Shown piece after piece: positions 8,200-17,145 of a DNA stretch of 50,059 bases. Each line of letters opens with the position of its first letter. The first letter of the stretch is position 1. Source of the DNA: Rhizobium sp. Q54 (GTDB lineage: Bacteria; Pseudomonadota; Alphaproteobacteria; Rhizobiales; Xanthobacteraceae); NCBI GenBank assembly GCA_945870035.1, contig CAMBQQ010000018.1, positions 1 to 50,059 of the forward strand. The letters are read 5' to 3'. Both the position numbers and the translations under genes were made by a program. The notes under the pieces were generated by a model. It was not told the origin of the DNA. It searched no databases and worked only from the letters and a program-made list of their open reading frames with translations.

Positions 8200-8275
8200 T
8201 GGTGGGCGATGACGGACTCGAACCGCCGACATCCTCCGTGTAAAGGAGGCGCTCTACCAACTGAGCTAATCGCCC
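8200..8275 (-). tRNA. tRNA-Val (TAC)
   Basis: The minus strand forms a 76-nt cloverleaf: acceptor GGGCGAT/ATCGCCC, D-arm AGCTCAGTTGGTAGAGC, anticodon stem CCTCC/GGAGG around TTTACAC (anticodon TAC, valine), T-loop TTCGAGT, discriminator A and encoded CCA (8200-8202). It lies just downstream of lon on the same strand. Confidence 0.96.
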
Positions 8276-8340
8276 GCTGGCACCCGTTTATCGCCTATGG
8301 CGGCAGTGGCGCAAGGCCTTGGCTTTCCCGTTCCGCTTAA

Positions 8341-8370
8341 ACAAAAACGGCGCCCCTTGCGGAGCGCCGT
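8341..8370 (-). terminator. Rho-independent terminator after lon
   Basis: On the minus strand a 7-bp stem (ACGGCGC 8347-8353 pairing with GCGCCGT 8364-8370) is followed by five T residues (8342-8347 read as A on the plus strand). It lies 30 bp beyond the lon stop and separates lon from tRNA-Val. Confidence 0.82.
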
Positions 8371-8399
8371 CTGCATTTGTCGGAGGCTAGCTATCCCGC

Positions 8400-10838
8400 T
8401 TAATGCGCGGTGATGCCGTCCTCGTCGATCACCGGCGGCTCGCCCGCCGTGGCCGCGGCGGCCGCCATCTTGGCGCTCGCTTCGTCCCACTCGATCGGGT
8501 CCGGCTTCCTGACCAGCGCGCGGGCGATGACTTCGTCCATGCGGCTGACCGGGATGATCTCGAGATGCTTCTTGATCGCCTCGGAAATCTCCGGAAGATC
8601 CTTGGCGTTCTCTTCCGGGATCAGCACGGTCTTCATGCCGCCACGGGCAGCGGCAAGCAGCTTTTCCTTCAGGCCGCCGATCGGCAGCACGCGACCGCGC
8701 AGCGTGATTTCGCCGGTCATGGCGACGTCACGACGGACCGGAATGCCGGTCATGATCGAGACGATCGCCGTGATCATGGCGACGCCGGCCGACGGTCCGT
8801 CCTTGGGCGTCGCGCCTTCCGGCACATGGACGTGGATGTCGCGCTTGTCGAACAAAGGCGGTTCGATGCCGAAGGCAACCGCGCGCGAACGGACGTAAGA
8901 CGCCGCCGCCGAGATCGACTCCTTCATCACGTCACGCAAGTTACCCGTGACGGTCATCTTGCCCTTGCCCGGCATCATGACGCCTTCGATGGTCAGCAAC
9001 TCGCCGCCCACGTCGGTCCATGCCAGTCCGGTGACCATGCCGATCAGATCCTCGGCCTCGATCTCGCCGTAGCGGTACTTCGCCACGCCGAGGTAATCGC
9101 CGACGGTCGCCGCGGTGACGGCGATGGTCTTCTTCTTCGACGTCATCAACTCCTTCACCGCCTTGCGGATCAAAGTCGACAATTCGCGCTCAAGACTGCG
9201 CACGCCGGCTTCCCGCGTGTAACGGCGGATCATCAGCAGCAGCGCTTCGTCGTCGATCGACCATTCCTTCATCTCGAGGCCGTGCTTGGCGACCGCGTGC
9301 GGGATCAGATGCTTGCGCGCGATTTCGACCTTCTCGTCCTCGGTGTAGCCGGCGATGCGGATGATCTCCATGCGATCCATCAACGGCCCGGGGATATTGA
9401 GCGTGTTGGCGGTCGTGATGAACATCACGTTCGACAAATCGTAGTCGACCTCCAGATAGTGGTCGGCAAACGTCGAGTTCTGCTCGGGGTCCAAGACCTC
9501 AAGCAGAGCCGACGACGGATCGCCGCGGAAATCGGCGCCCATCTTGTCGATCTCGTCCAGCAGGAACAACGGGTTCGAGGTCTTGGCCTTGCGCATCGAC
9601 TGGATGATCTTGCCCGGCATCGAGCCGATATAGGTGCGCCGGTGACCGCGGATTTCCGCCTCGTCGCGCACGCCGCCAAGCGACACGCGCACGAACTCGC
9701 GACCGGTCGCCTTGGCGATCGACTTGCCGAGCGAGGTCTTGCCGACGCCCGGAGGGCCGACCAGGCACAGGATCGGACCGGTCAGCTTGTTGGCACGCTG
9801 CTGCACGGCGAGATACTCGACGATGCGTTCCTTGACCTTCTCGAGGCCGTAGTGATCGGCATCGAGAACCATCTCGGCGGCATTGAGATCCTTCTTGACC
9901 TTGCTCTTCTTGCCCCACGGAATCGACAACAGCCAGTCGAGATAGTTGCGCACGACCGTGGCTTCGGCAGACATCGGCGACATCTGGCGCAGCTTCTTCA
10001 GTTCGTGGGTCGCCTTGTCACGGGCTTCCTTCGACAGCTTGGTCTTCTTGATCTTGTCTTCGAGTTCGGCAAGTTCGTCCTTGCCCTCCTCGTCGCCAAG
10101 CTCCTTCTGGATCGCCTTCATCTGTTCGTTGAGGTAGTACTCGCGCTGCGTCTTCTCCATCTGCCGCTTGACGCGGGTACGGATGCGCTTTTCCACCTGC
10201 AGCACCGAGATCTCGCTCTCCATCAGGCCAAGCACCTTCTCCAGGCGCGCGGTGACGGACGGCGTCTCCAGGATTTCCTGCTTGTCCGGAATCTTGACGG
10301 CGAGATGCGACGCGACGGTGTCGGCGAGCTTGGCGTAATCCTCGATCTGCTGGATCACGCCGACCACTTCCGGCGACACCTTCTTGTTCAGCTTCACATA
10401 GTTTTCGAATTCGGTGACGACCGAGCGCGCCATTGCCTCGGCCTCGACCTTCTCGCCCATGTCGTCGGCGAGCGCGGTGGCGTCGGCTTCATAATACTCT
10501 TCGCGGTCGTTGTACTTGATGACCTTGGCGCGCGTCGCGCCTTCGACCAGCACCTTGACGGTGCCGTCGGGCAGCTTGAGCAGTTGCAGAACGCTGGCCA
10601 AAGTGCCGACCTCGAAGATCGAGTCGACAGCCGGATCGTCGTCTGACGCATTCTTCTGCGTCGCCAGCAAAATAAAGGTGTCGGAGCGCATGACCTCTTC
10701 CAGCGCCTTGATCGACTTTTCACGGCCGACGAAGAGCGGAACGATCATGTGCGGAAACACCACGATGTCGCGCAACGGCAGAACCGGATAGGCGCGCGTG
10801 TCGCCAGGCTGCAGCGTGGGTCGTGGCTTGTTGGTCAT
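8400..10838 (-). CDS. lon: ATP-dependent endopeptidase La (Lon)
   Basis: This 812-residue cytoplasmic AAA+ protease degrades misfolded and regulatory proteins. The domains are in order: N-terminal LAN substrate-binding domain (about 15-215), coiled-coil helical region with KEAR and EREL stretches, AAA+ module with Walker [10 protein letters not shown] and Walker [12 protein letters not shown], and a C-terminal serine-lysine protease domain with catalytic Ser in [10 protein letters not shown] and Lys in [10 protein letters not shown]. Length is standard. Upstream is a possible sigma-32 promoter (11029-11061). It lies downstream of clpX on the same strand, with a 400-bp gap that implies its own promoter. 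Confidence 0.97.
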   Translation of the reverse strand: MTNKPRPTLQPGDTRAYPVLPLRDIVVFPHMIVPLFVGREKSIKALEEVMRSDTFILLATQKNASDDDPAVDSIFEVGTLASVLQLLKLPDGTVKVLVEGATRAKVIKYNDREEYYEADATALADDMGEKVEAEAMARSVVTEFENYVKLNKKVSPEVVGVIQQIEDYAKLADTVASHLAVKIPDKQEILETPSVTARLEKVLGLMESEISVLQVEKRIRTRVKRQMEKTQREYYLNEQMKAIQKELGDEEGKDELAELEDKIKKTKLSKEARDKATHELKKLRQMSPMSAEATVVRNYLDWLLSIPWGKKSKVKKDLNAAEMVLDADHYGLEKVKERIVEYLAVQQRANKLTGPILCLVGPPGVGKTSLGKSIAKATGREFVRVSLGGVRDEAEIRGHRRTYIGSMPGKIIQSMRKAKTSNPLFLLDEIDKMGADFRGDPSSALLEVLDPEQNSTFADHYLEVDYDLSNVMFITTANTLNIPGPLMDRMEIIRIAGYTEDEKVEIARKHLIPHAVAKHGLEMKEWSIDDEALLLMIRRYTREAGVRSLERELSTLIRKAVKELMTSKKKTIAVTAATVGDYLGVAKYRYGEIEAEDLIGMVTGLAWTDVGGELLTIEGVMMPGKGKMTVTGNLRDVMKESISAAASYVRSRAVAFGIEPPLFDKRDIHVHVPEGATPKDGPSAGVAMITAIVSIMTGIPVRRDVAMTGEITLRGRVLPIGGLKEKLLAAARGGMKTVLIPEENAKDLPEISEAIKKHLEIIPVSRMDEVIARALVRKPDPIEWDEASAKMAAAAATAGEPPVIDEDGITAH

Positions 10839-11189
10839 TGCACTTACGTCCTTTTTTGTTGTGCCCCCGTCCCTCGACCCGCCAAAGCGGCATCGCCGGA
10901 CAGTGCCAGCCGTGAAGGGAGAGGACCGCTAACGAGTGCCGTTGCACGGAACCTTGAGGGACGGTCCTCAAAAGGCCTCACCCGGAAGTCACTTCGATGA
11001 TTTTGTATATTTAGGTCCGTCTTCGACACTATACGTAGGATGACGCTTTACGCTTCGCAAGTAACGCCCCGAATTCACCTTAAGATGGGACTTACGCTAG
11101 CAACGACACCACAAAACGCGTCGATTCGGCTAACTCACGGCCTTCGCCGGACAGGTTTTCCCGTACCGGCATCGCAGCCGAATCCGGGG
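10839..11189. other. lon upstream region
   Basis: This 350-bp gap between lon and the hairpin after clpX has no convincing gene. It contains the candidate heat-shock promoter at 11029-11061 and an A+T-richer patch around 11001-11012. A leader of roughly 180 nt would precede lon if that promoter is used. Confidence 0.5.
11029..11061 (-). promoter_or_regulatory. candidate sigma-32 (RpoH) promoter of lon
   Basis: The minus strand reads CTTG (11061-11058), an 18-bp spacer, then CCTACGTATAG (11039-11029). The alphaproteobacterial RpoH consensus is CTTG-N17/18-CYTATNT; the match is full in the -35 and partial in the -10 box. Heat-shock control of lon is well known, so position and function agree. 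Confidence 0.45.
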
Positions 11190-11217
11190 AATTAAGGCCG
11201 GTTCCCCGGCCTTAATT
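11190..11217 (-). terminator. hairpin terminator after clpX
   Basis: A perfect 12-bp stem (11190-11201 with 11206-11217) with loop TTCC lies 22 bp past the clpX stop. The stem ends in AATT rather than a T-run, so termination may be partial. Confidence 0.55.
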
Positions 11218-11238
11218 CAAATCGCCTGATGGACGCCC

Positions 11239-12516
11239 TCAGGCGCTGGCTGATCCTTGATCGGCCGTCCGGTCGGAACGGTCGGCGTAGATGTAGAGCG
11301 GGCGCGCGGTGCCCTCGACCACTTCCTTCGAGATCACGACTTCCTCGACGCCTTCCAGGCTCGGCAGATCGAACATGGTGTCGAGCAGGATGCCTTCCAT
11401 GATGGAACGCAGGCCGCGCGCGCCGGTCTTGCGTTCGATCGCCTTGCGGGCGATCGCGCCAAGCGCCTCTTCGGCGAGCGTCAGGTCGATCGATTCCATT
11501 TCGAACAGGCGCTGGTACTGCTTGACCAGCGCGTTCTTCGGATCGACCAAAATCTTCTTCAGCGACGTTTCGTCGAGATCCTCGAGCGTCGCCACCACCG
11601 GCAGACGGCCGACGAATTCCGGGATCAGGCCGTACTTGAGCAGATCCTCAGGCTCGACCTCGCGGAAGATTTCGCCCGACTTGCGGTCTTCCGGCGCCGA
11701 GACGCGGGCGCCGAAGCCGATCGAGGTCGACTTGCCGCGCGACGAGATGATCTTGTCGAGGCCGGAGAAAGCGCCGCCGCACACGAAAAGGATATTCGTC
11801 GTATCGACCTGCAGGAACTCCTGCTGCGGATGCTTGCGGCCGCCCTGCGGCGGCACCGAGGCAACCGTGCCTTCCATGATCTTCAGCAAGGCCTGCTGCA
11901 CGCCCTCGCCCGACACGTCGCGGGTGATCGAGGGATTGTCGGACTTGCGCGAGATCTTGTCGATTTCGTCGATATAGACGATGCCGCGCTGGGCGCGCTC
12001 GACATTGTAGTCGGCGGCCTGCAACAGCTTGAGGATGATGTTCTCGACATCTTCGCCGACGTAACCGGCTTCGGTCAGCGTCGTCGCGTCCGCCATCGTG
12101 AACGGCACGTCGAGGATGCGCGCGAGCGTCTGCGCCAGCAGCGTCTTGCCCGAGCCGGTCGGCCCGATCAAAAGGATGTTAGACTTCGCCAGTTCGACGT
12201 CGTTGTGCTTGGCCTGGTGGTTCAGGCGCTTGTAGTGATTGTGCACGGCGACCGAGAGCACGCGCTTGGCATGCATCTGACCGATCACGTAATCGTCGAG
12301 AACCTTGCAGATTTCTTTCGGCGTCGGAATGCCGTCGCGTGACTTGACCAGCGAGGATTTGTTTTCCTCGCGGATGATGTCCATGCACAGCTCGACGCAT
12401 TCATCGCAGATGAACACGGTCGGGCCGGCGATGAGCTTGCGCACTTCGTGCTGGCTCTTGCCGCAGAACGAGCAGTACAGGGTGTTCTTGGAATCGCTGC
12501 CGCCGACTTTGCTCAT
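11239..12516 (-). CDS. clpX: ClpXP unfoldase ATPase subunit ClpX
   Basis: This 425-residue hexameric AAA+ unfoldase feeds tagged substrates to ClpP. The N-terminal zinc-binding domain shows CSFCGKS and CDEC (four Cys, about residues 15-40). Walker A is [12 protein letters not shown], Walker B is VYIDEIDKI, and the RKH-like and ClpP-contacting IGF loop is represented by SIGFGA. The start MSKVGGSD at 12516 matches the family and has GGAG 8-9 bp upstream; an upstream ATG at 12534 would add six residues. It follows clpP on the same strand with a 403-bp gap. Confidence 0.97.
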   Translation of the reverse strand: MSKVGGSDSKNTLYCSFCGKSQHEVRKLIAGPTVFICDECVELCMDIIREENKSSLVKSRDGIPTPKEICKVLDDYVIGQMHAKRVLSVAVHNHYKRLNHQAKHNDVELAKSNILLIGPTGSGKTLLAQTLARILDVPFTMADATTLTEAGYVGEDVENIILKLLQAADYNVERAQRGIVYIDEIDKISRKSDNPSITRDVSGEGVQQALLKIMEGTVASVPPQGGRKHPQQEFLQVDTTNILFVCGGAFSGLDKIISSRGKSTSIGFGARVSAPEDRKSGEIFREVEPEDLLKYGLIPEFVGRLPVVATLEDLDETSLKKILVDPKNALVKQYQRLFEMESIDLTLAEEALGAIARKAIERKTGARGLRSIMEGILLDTMFDLPSLEGVEEVVISKEVVEGTARPLYIYADRSDRTADQGSASA

Positions 12517-12919
12517 TCCATTCTCCAACATCACACTCGATCGAGCATTACTCGTTCGAACTCTTCGCGGTCGGCGAACCGGAAGTTACTCGCCACTTCC
12601 AACGAAGCAAGTTTCGCGCCGGGTTTCCAGCACGGCGGCCAAGCAACCGGGAGGCCTGCGATCCCGTCTTACACTCCCACATCCTAATCGAAGCATGCTA
12701 ACGGCATGATAATCAAGAATGTATTAACGATAACGTGCGGCCAGATTGTGCAGAAAATGCACAATTTCAACACCACGTTTCGCCGCCGGGTTCCGCGCCA
12801 CAAGGAACTTTGGCGCCGGCGGCGCGCCGCCGGACCCGAATCTTGGACGCCCCTCGCCCCGCTCGCGCGCGGCGAGGACCCTCCCGGCGCATCACGCCGG
12901 CCAGATCACGCCGGCAAAA
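12517..12919. other. clpP-clpX intergenic region
   Basis: No gene is seen. The half near clpX is A+T-rich (around 12690-12735) and holds a perfect 8-bp inverted repeat at 12745-12765; the half near clpP is very G+C-rich, with a palindromic stretch around 12812-12833 and three 14-bp tandem repeats at 12891-12928. The separation suggests that clpX has its own promoter here. Confidence 0.5.
12745..12765. promoter_or_regulatory. operator-like inverted repeat upstream of clpX
   Basis: ATTGTGCA (12745-12752) and TGCACAAT (12758-12765) form a perfect dyad with a 5-bp A-rich spacer, about 230 bp before clpX. The geometry suits a dimeric regulator; the identity of the regulator is unknown. Confidence 0.4.
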
Positions 12920-13552
12920 TCACGCAGGTTTGGGAAGCATTTCCTGTGGACGCTTGTCGATGACCTTGTCGACGATGCCGAATTCCCGCGCCATGTCGGC
13001 GGTGAGGAAGTAATCGCGCTCCAGCGCGTCTTCGATCTTCTTCAGCGCCTGACCGGTATGGTGCACATAGATTTCGTTGAGCCGTTTCTTGAGATTCAAA
13101 ATCTCCTGCGCGTGCAGCATGATGTCGGTCGCCTGGCCCTGGAAGCCGCCGGAGGGCTGGTGCACCATGATGCGCGCATTCGGCAGCGCAAAGCGCATGT
13201 CCTTGGCGCCGGCGGCCAGAAGCAGCGACCCCATCGAGGCGGCCTGCCCGACGCACAAGGTCGAAACCTGCGGGCGGATGAATTGCATCGTGTCGTAGAT
13301 CGCCATGCCCGACGTCACCACCCCGCCCGGCGAGTTGATGTACATCGAGATTTCCTTCTTCGGGTTCTCGGCTTCGAGAAACAGAAGCTGCGCCACGACG
13401 AGCGTCGCCATCCCGTCCTCGATCGGACCGGTGATGAAGATGATGCGTTCCTTGAGGAGCCGCGAAAAAATGTCATAGGCCCGTTCGCCGCGGTTGGTCT
13501 GCTCGACCACCATCGGGACAAGGTTCATGTAGGTATCGACCGGATCTCTCAT
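12920..13552 (-). CDS. clpP: ATP-dependent Clp protease proteolytic subunit
   Basis: This 210-residue serine peptidase forms the ClpP tetradecamer chamber. The catalytic Ser lies in GQAASMGS, the His in MVHQPSGG, and the Asp in the helix after it. The family segment [20 protein letters not shown] (20 residues) is intact. The N-terminus [18 protein letters not shown] is typical of alphaproteobacterial ClpP, with GGAG just upstream. It lies between tig and clpX on the minus strand, the standard order. The stop codon overlaps the last unit of a short tandem repeat. Confidence 0.97.
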   Translation of the reverse strand: MRDPVDTYMNLVPMVVEQTNRGERAYDIFSRLLKERIIFITGPIEDGMATLVVAQLLFLEAENPKKEISMYINSPGGVVTSGMAIYDTMQFIRPQVSTLCVGQAASMGSLLLAAGAKDMRFALPNARIMVHQPSGGFQGQATDIMLHAQEILNLKKRLNEIYVHHTGQALKKIEDALERDYFLTADMAREFGIVDKVIDKRPQEMLPKPA

Positions 13553-13663
13553 TTCGGCTCCAAAAGAATTTGACGCGAATCATTCTGGCTAGATTAGCCG
13601 CATCGCATCGTAGCGGTGATCTATTTTCGCAACAGCCTCGGCGCAAGGCCCCAAACAGACGAA

Positions 13664-13689
13664 TGACGGAGACCGTTAAGCCTCCGTCA
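13664..13689 (-). terminator. possible terminator after tig
   Basis: TGACGGAG (13664-13671) and CTCCGTCA (13682-13689) form an 8-bp stem 30 bp past the tig stop, upstream of clpP. No long T-run follows on the minus strand, so it may attenuate rather than stop transcription into clpP. Confidence 0.4.
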
Positions 13690-13719
13690 CACGCCGCAGT
13701 ACAAAATCACTCAGAAGGG

Positions 13720-15078
13720 TCAGGCCGCCGCTGATTCGTCGTCCGGCTTGAACAATTCTTCTTTCGATACCTTCTTGTCGGTGACGTCGGCGAGTTCGAC
13801 GATGAAATCGACCACCTTTTCCTCAAAGATCGGCGCCCGCACGCCGGCGACGGCCTGCGGGTTCTGGCGGAAGTAATCCCACACCCGCTGCTCTTGCCCC
13901 GCGAACTGGCGCGCCCGCTCGGCAATGGCGCGGCTCAATTCGTCGTCGGTCACGGTAATGGTGTTCTTCTCGCCAATCTCGGCAAGCACCAGGCCGAGCC
14001 GCACGCGGCGGGCGGCGATGGCGCGGTATTCCTCGCGCGCCTTTTCCTCGGTGGTATTCTCGTCCGCGAAGGTCTTCTTCTCGCTGGCCAGTTCTTCGTT
14101 GACCGAGGTCCAGACACGGCTGAATTCGTCTTCCACCATGGTCGGCGGCGGATCGAAAGTGTGCAGCTTGTCCAGTTCGTCGAGCAGCGCGCGCTTGAGC
14201 TTCTGGCGCGACATGGCCTGCATGTCGCGGCCGAGCCGGTCCTTGACCGCGTCGCGCAGCTTGGCGAGCGAGTCCAGGCCGAGCGACTTGGCGAACTCAT
14301 CGTCGGCGGTCAGCGCGCCCGGCGCTTCGATCGACTTGGCGGTGACGGCGAATTCGGCTTCCTTGCCGGCCAGTTCGGCATTGGCATAGGCGGTCGGGAA
14401 CGTCGCCTTGACGGTGCGGTTCTCGCCGGCGGTAATGCCGATGAGCTGCTCCTCGAAGCCGGGAATGAAAGTGTTCGAGCCGATCTGCACGTCGATGTCT
14501 TCGCCGGTGCCGCCTTCGAACGGCACGCCGCCGATGGTGCCGACAAAGGCGATCTTGACGCGGTCGCCGGTGGCGGCCTTCTCGCCTTCGGCTTTCGGCG
14601 CATAGGGACGGTTCTGGTCGACGATGCGGGCAATGCCTTCGTCGATCTCGCTGTCGCTGACGTCGGCGACCAGTCTGGTCAGCTTCATGTCCTTGAAGTT
14701 GGCGAGCTTGATCTCCGGCACGATCTCGATGCCGACCGTGTAGTTCAGGTCGGTGCCGCCATTGATGAGCTTCTCGACCTCGGCCTCTTCGGTCGGCAGC
14801 GTCACCTTCGGATCGGCGGCGAGCTTGAAGCCGCCATCGGTGACGATCTTGTTATTGGTGTCGCGCACGGTGGCGTCGATCACTTCCGCCATGGCCGAGC
14901 GGCCATAGACGCGCTTGAGATGCGCGACCGGCACCTTGCCCGGACGGAAGCCGTTGATCTTCACCTTGTCCTTGAGTTCGTCCAGGCGCGTATTGACCTT
15001 AGCCTCCAGCTCGGCGGCGGGAATGACCACGGCGTATTCGCGCTTGAGGCCTTCGGACAGTGTTTCGGTAACCTGCAT
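13720..15078 (-). CDS. tig: trigger factor, ribosome-bound chaperone/prolyl isomerase
   Basis: This 452-residue protein meets nascent chains at the ribosome exit. The N-terminal ribosome-binding domain contains the signature region NGFRPGKVP (family motif GFRxGxxP, about residue 42). An FKBP-type PPIase domain follows (about 160-245, with [20 protein letters not shown]), and the long helical C-terminal chaperone domain ends in an acidic, Ala-rich tail. Length is typical. It is the first gene of tig-clpP-clpX-lon on the minus strand, behind tRNA-Leu. Confidence 0.96.
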   Translation of the reverse strand: MQVTETLSEGLKREYAVVIPAAELEAKVNTRLDELKDKVKINGFRPGKVPVAHLKRVYGRSAMAEVIDATVRDTNNKIVTDGGFKLAADPKVTLPTEEAEVEKLINGGTDLNYTVGIEIVPEIKLANFKDMKLTRLVADVSDSEIDEGIARIVDQNRPYAPKAEGEKAATGDRVKIAFVGTIGGVPFEGGTGEDIDVQIGSNTFIPGFEEQLIGITAGENRTVKATFPTAYANAELAGKEAEFAVTAKSIEAPGALTADDEFAKSLGLDSLAKLRDAVKDRLGRDMQAMSRQKLKRALLDELDKLHTFDPPPTMVEDEFSRVWTSVNEELASEKKTFADENTTEEKAREEYRAIAARRVRLGLVLAEIGEKNTITVTDDELSRAIAERARQFAGQEQRVWDYFRQNPQAVAGVRAPIFEEKVVDFIVELADVTDKKVSKEELFKPDDESAAA

Positions 15079-15228
15079 GATCTCACTACTTCGTTGCTGT
15101 CACGCGCGCGGCGCCGGCTTAACAGGGCGGCGGGGCGCGCCGGAGGTGTCGGGATGCGGGGCCTGACCCGCGTGCATTTCAAAACTCTGAAACTTCTAAA
15201 CGCGCAACGTCCACAAAACGGCCAAAGC

Positions 15229-15313
<85 letters not shown>

Positions 15314-15560
15314 AAAGGGCCGTCAAAGGACGATTTTCGTGCGCGGGCATAACGCGCCGGGCCGCATCGGGCAAGGCAGAAACAGCACTACCGTCTCGGC
15401 CAGTCGCCAGGGCAAGGCCCCGACGCCGGCCAGCGCGCCGCTAAAGACGACGGAAACGAGCCATTTTGGTATAAATGGCCACTGATTGCGCTACCTCAAG
15501 AGGCCGCCCGATCGCGCCTGTAGCCTTTAATGGGGGCGTCGAAGCAGCGAGGCTATAGCC

Positions 15561-17111
15561 ATGGTCGATGATCCGCTCGATGAACCGAAGGGGCCGCCTG
15601 TCGCCTTAAACCGCCGATCCTGGCTCGCTGGCGCAGGCGCCAGCCTGACCGCCCTTGCCCTTATGCCGCCTTCGGCGGCGCGCAGCCAGGAACTTGGCGC
15701 CCAAGAACTTGGCGCCCAAAAGCTTGGCGTCGATGGTTTCCGCCTCCTACACGCGCGCCCCGGCATGGCGCCGCTGCGCGGTCCCCATGCTCTCCCGACG
15801 CCGATCTGGGGCTATGATGGGGTGTCGCCTGGGCCCACGCTACGGGTAAAGCAAGGCGAGGAACTCAAGATCCGGCTGGTCAATGACCTGCGCCAACCGA
15901 CGGTCATTCATTGGCATGGCATTCGCCTGCCCAACGCCATGGACGGCGTGCCGCACCTGACCCAGATGCCGGTCGAGCCGGGCGCGAGTTTCGACTACCG
16001 TTTCACGCCGCCTGATGCCGGCACTTTCTGGTACCACTCGCACTTCCTGTCGTCCGAGCAGATGGCGCGCGGCCTTGCCGGCGTGCTGATTGTCGAGGAG
16101 CGCGACCCCGTCGCGGTCGATCGAGATGTGGCGCTGGTCGTCAATGACTGGCGGCTGACCAACGATGGCGCCGTTCACCCCAGTTTCGGCAACATGCACG
16201 ATGCCATGATGGCCGGCCGGCTCGGCCAGTACATCACGCTCAACAGCCAGGACACGCTCAACCTGAATGTAAAGAGCAATGAGCGGATAAGGCTGCGCAT
16301 CATCAACACCGCGAATGCGCGCATCTTCGAGTTCCGCATCCCTGAACATGTCACCCGCATCATGGCGGTCGACGGCCAGCCCTGCCCGCCTGAGATTGTC
16401 CCGGACGGTGTCCTGCGGCTCGGCCCCGGCACCCGCGTCGATCTGTTTCTCGACCTGACGTTGAAACCGGGTGCCAGCGCGCCGATCCTGGTCGACGACT
16501 TGCGCGGCGGCTGGCTGGAACTCGGGCGCGTCGTCTATGACAGCGGCGCGCCGCGACGGGCCGAACCGTTGCCCGAACCAAAAGCGCTGCCGGCTAATCC
16601 CCTGCCGCACAATCTCGACCTTGCAAGTGCCCTCAAGGTGGACGTGCCGCTCGAAGGCGGCGGAATGGGCATGATGATGGGACGCGGCGGCATGATGGGC
16701 GGCGGCATGCGTGGTGGCATGGGAGGCGGCATGGGAGGCGGCATGGGCGGTGCGGGATTCGGCGGCCACGGCCTCCCGCCGCAGGAACGCATCTGGGCGC
16801 TGGCCGGCATTGCGTCGAGCGGCCACGACGGCCCGCCGATCTTCAAAGTGGAACGCGGGCGCACTGTGGTGCTCGACTTCACCAACCGCAGCGCCTTGCC
16901 GCACGCCATGCATGTGCACGGCCACCATTTCCGCAATCTCATCGGCGACGGCGAGAGCCATAAGCCCTATTGGCTCGACACCGTGATCGTCGATCCCGAG
17001 CGGACCGAACGCATCGCCTTCGTCGCCGACAATCCCGGCAAGTGGATGATCCATTGTCACATGATCGAACACATGGCGACCGGCATGGCGGCCTGGTTCG
17101 AGGTGACCTGA
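15561..17111 (+). CDS. Tat-exported multicopper oxidase with Met/Gly-rich insert
   Basis: This 516-residue periplasmic copper oxidase resembles CueO/CopA. A twin-arginine signal (LNRRSWLAGAG, residues 17-27) precedes a hydrophobic stretch. Copper-site motifs are in order HWHG (117-120), HSH (159-161), HAMHVHGHHF and, at the C-terminus, HCHMIEHMATGM, with Met as type-1 axial ligand. Residues about 368-403 are a Gly/Met-only insert (GGMGGGMGGGMGG style), likely a low-affinity Cu(I) sink as in CueO's Met-rich region. Just after the signal, a 15-bp DNA repeat (starting 15690, 15705, 15720) encodes ELGAQ-ELGAQ-KLG. It probably oxidises cuprous ion; no other copper-resistance gene is adjacent. Confidence 0.9.
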   Translation: MVDDPLDEPKGPPVALNRRSWLAGAGASLTALALMPPSAARSQELGAQELGAQKLGVDGFRLLHARPGMAPLRGPHALPTPIWGYDGVSPGPTLRVKQGEELKIRLVNDLRQPTVIHWHGIRLPNAMDGVPHLTQMPVEPGASFDYRFTPPDAGTFWYHSHFLSSEQMARGLAGVLIVEERDPVAVDRDVALVVNDWRLTNDGAVHPSFGNMHDAMMAGRLGQYITLNSQDTLNLNVKSNERIRLRIINTANARIFEFRIPEHVTRIMAVDGQPCPPEIVPDGVLRLGPGTRVDLFLDLTLKPGASAPILVDDLRGGWLELGRVVYDSGAPRRAEPLPEPKALPANPLPHNLDLASALKVDVPLEGGGMGMMMGRGGMMGGGMRGGMGGGMGGGMGGAGFGGHGLPPQERIWALAGIASSGHDGPPIFKVERGRTVVLDFTNRSALPHAMHVHGHHFRNLIGDGESHKPYWLDTVIVDPERTERIAFVADNPGKWMIHCHMIEHMATGMAAWFEVT

Positions 17112-17122
17112 GCTTCGTCTGC

Positions 17123-17141
17123 GCCGACGTTTATCGTCGGC
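17123..17141. terminator. hairpin between convergent genes
   Basis: GCCGACG (17123-17129) and CGTCGGC (17135-17141) form a perfect 7-bp stem with loop TTTAT between the multicopper oxidase stop and the nnrD/E stop. Tails are weak on both strands. It may serve either gene. Confidence 0.5.
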
Positions 17142-17145
17142 CTCT

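Noticed and set aside
8403..10646. A 747-codon frame antisense to lon
   Set aside because: His/Arg/Asp-rich shadow of the lon coding strand, caused by G+C-rich third positions.
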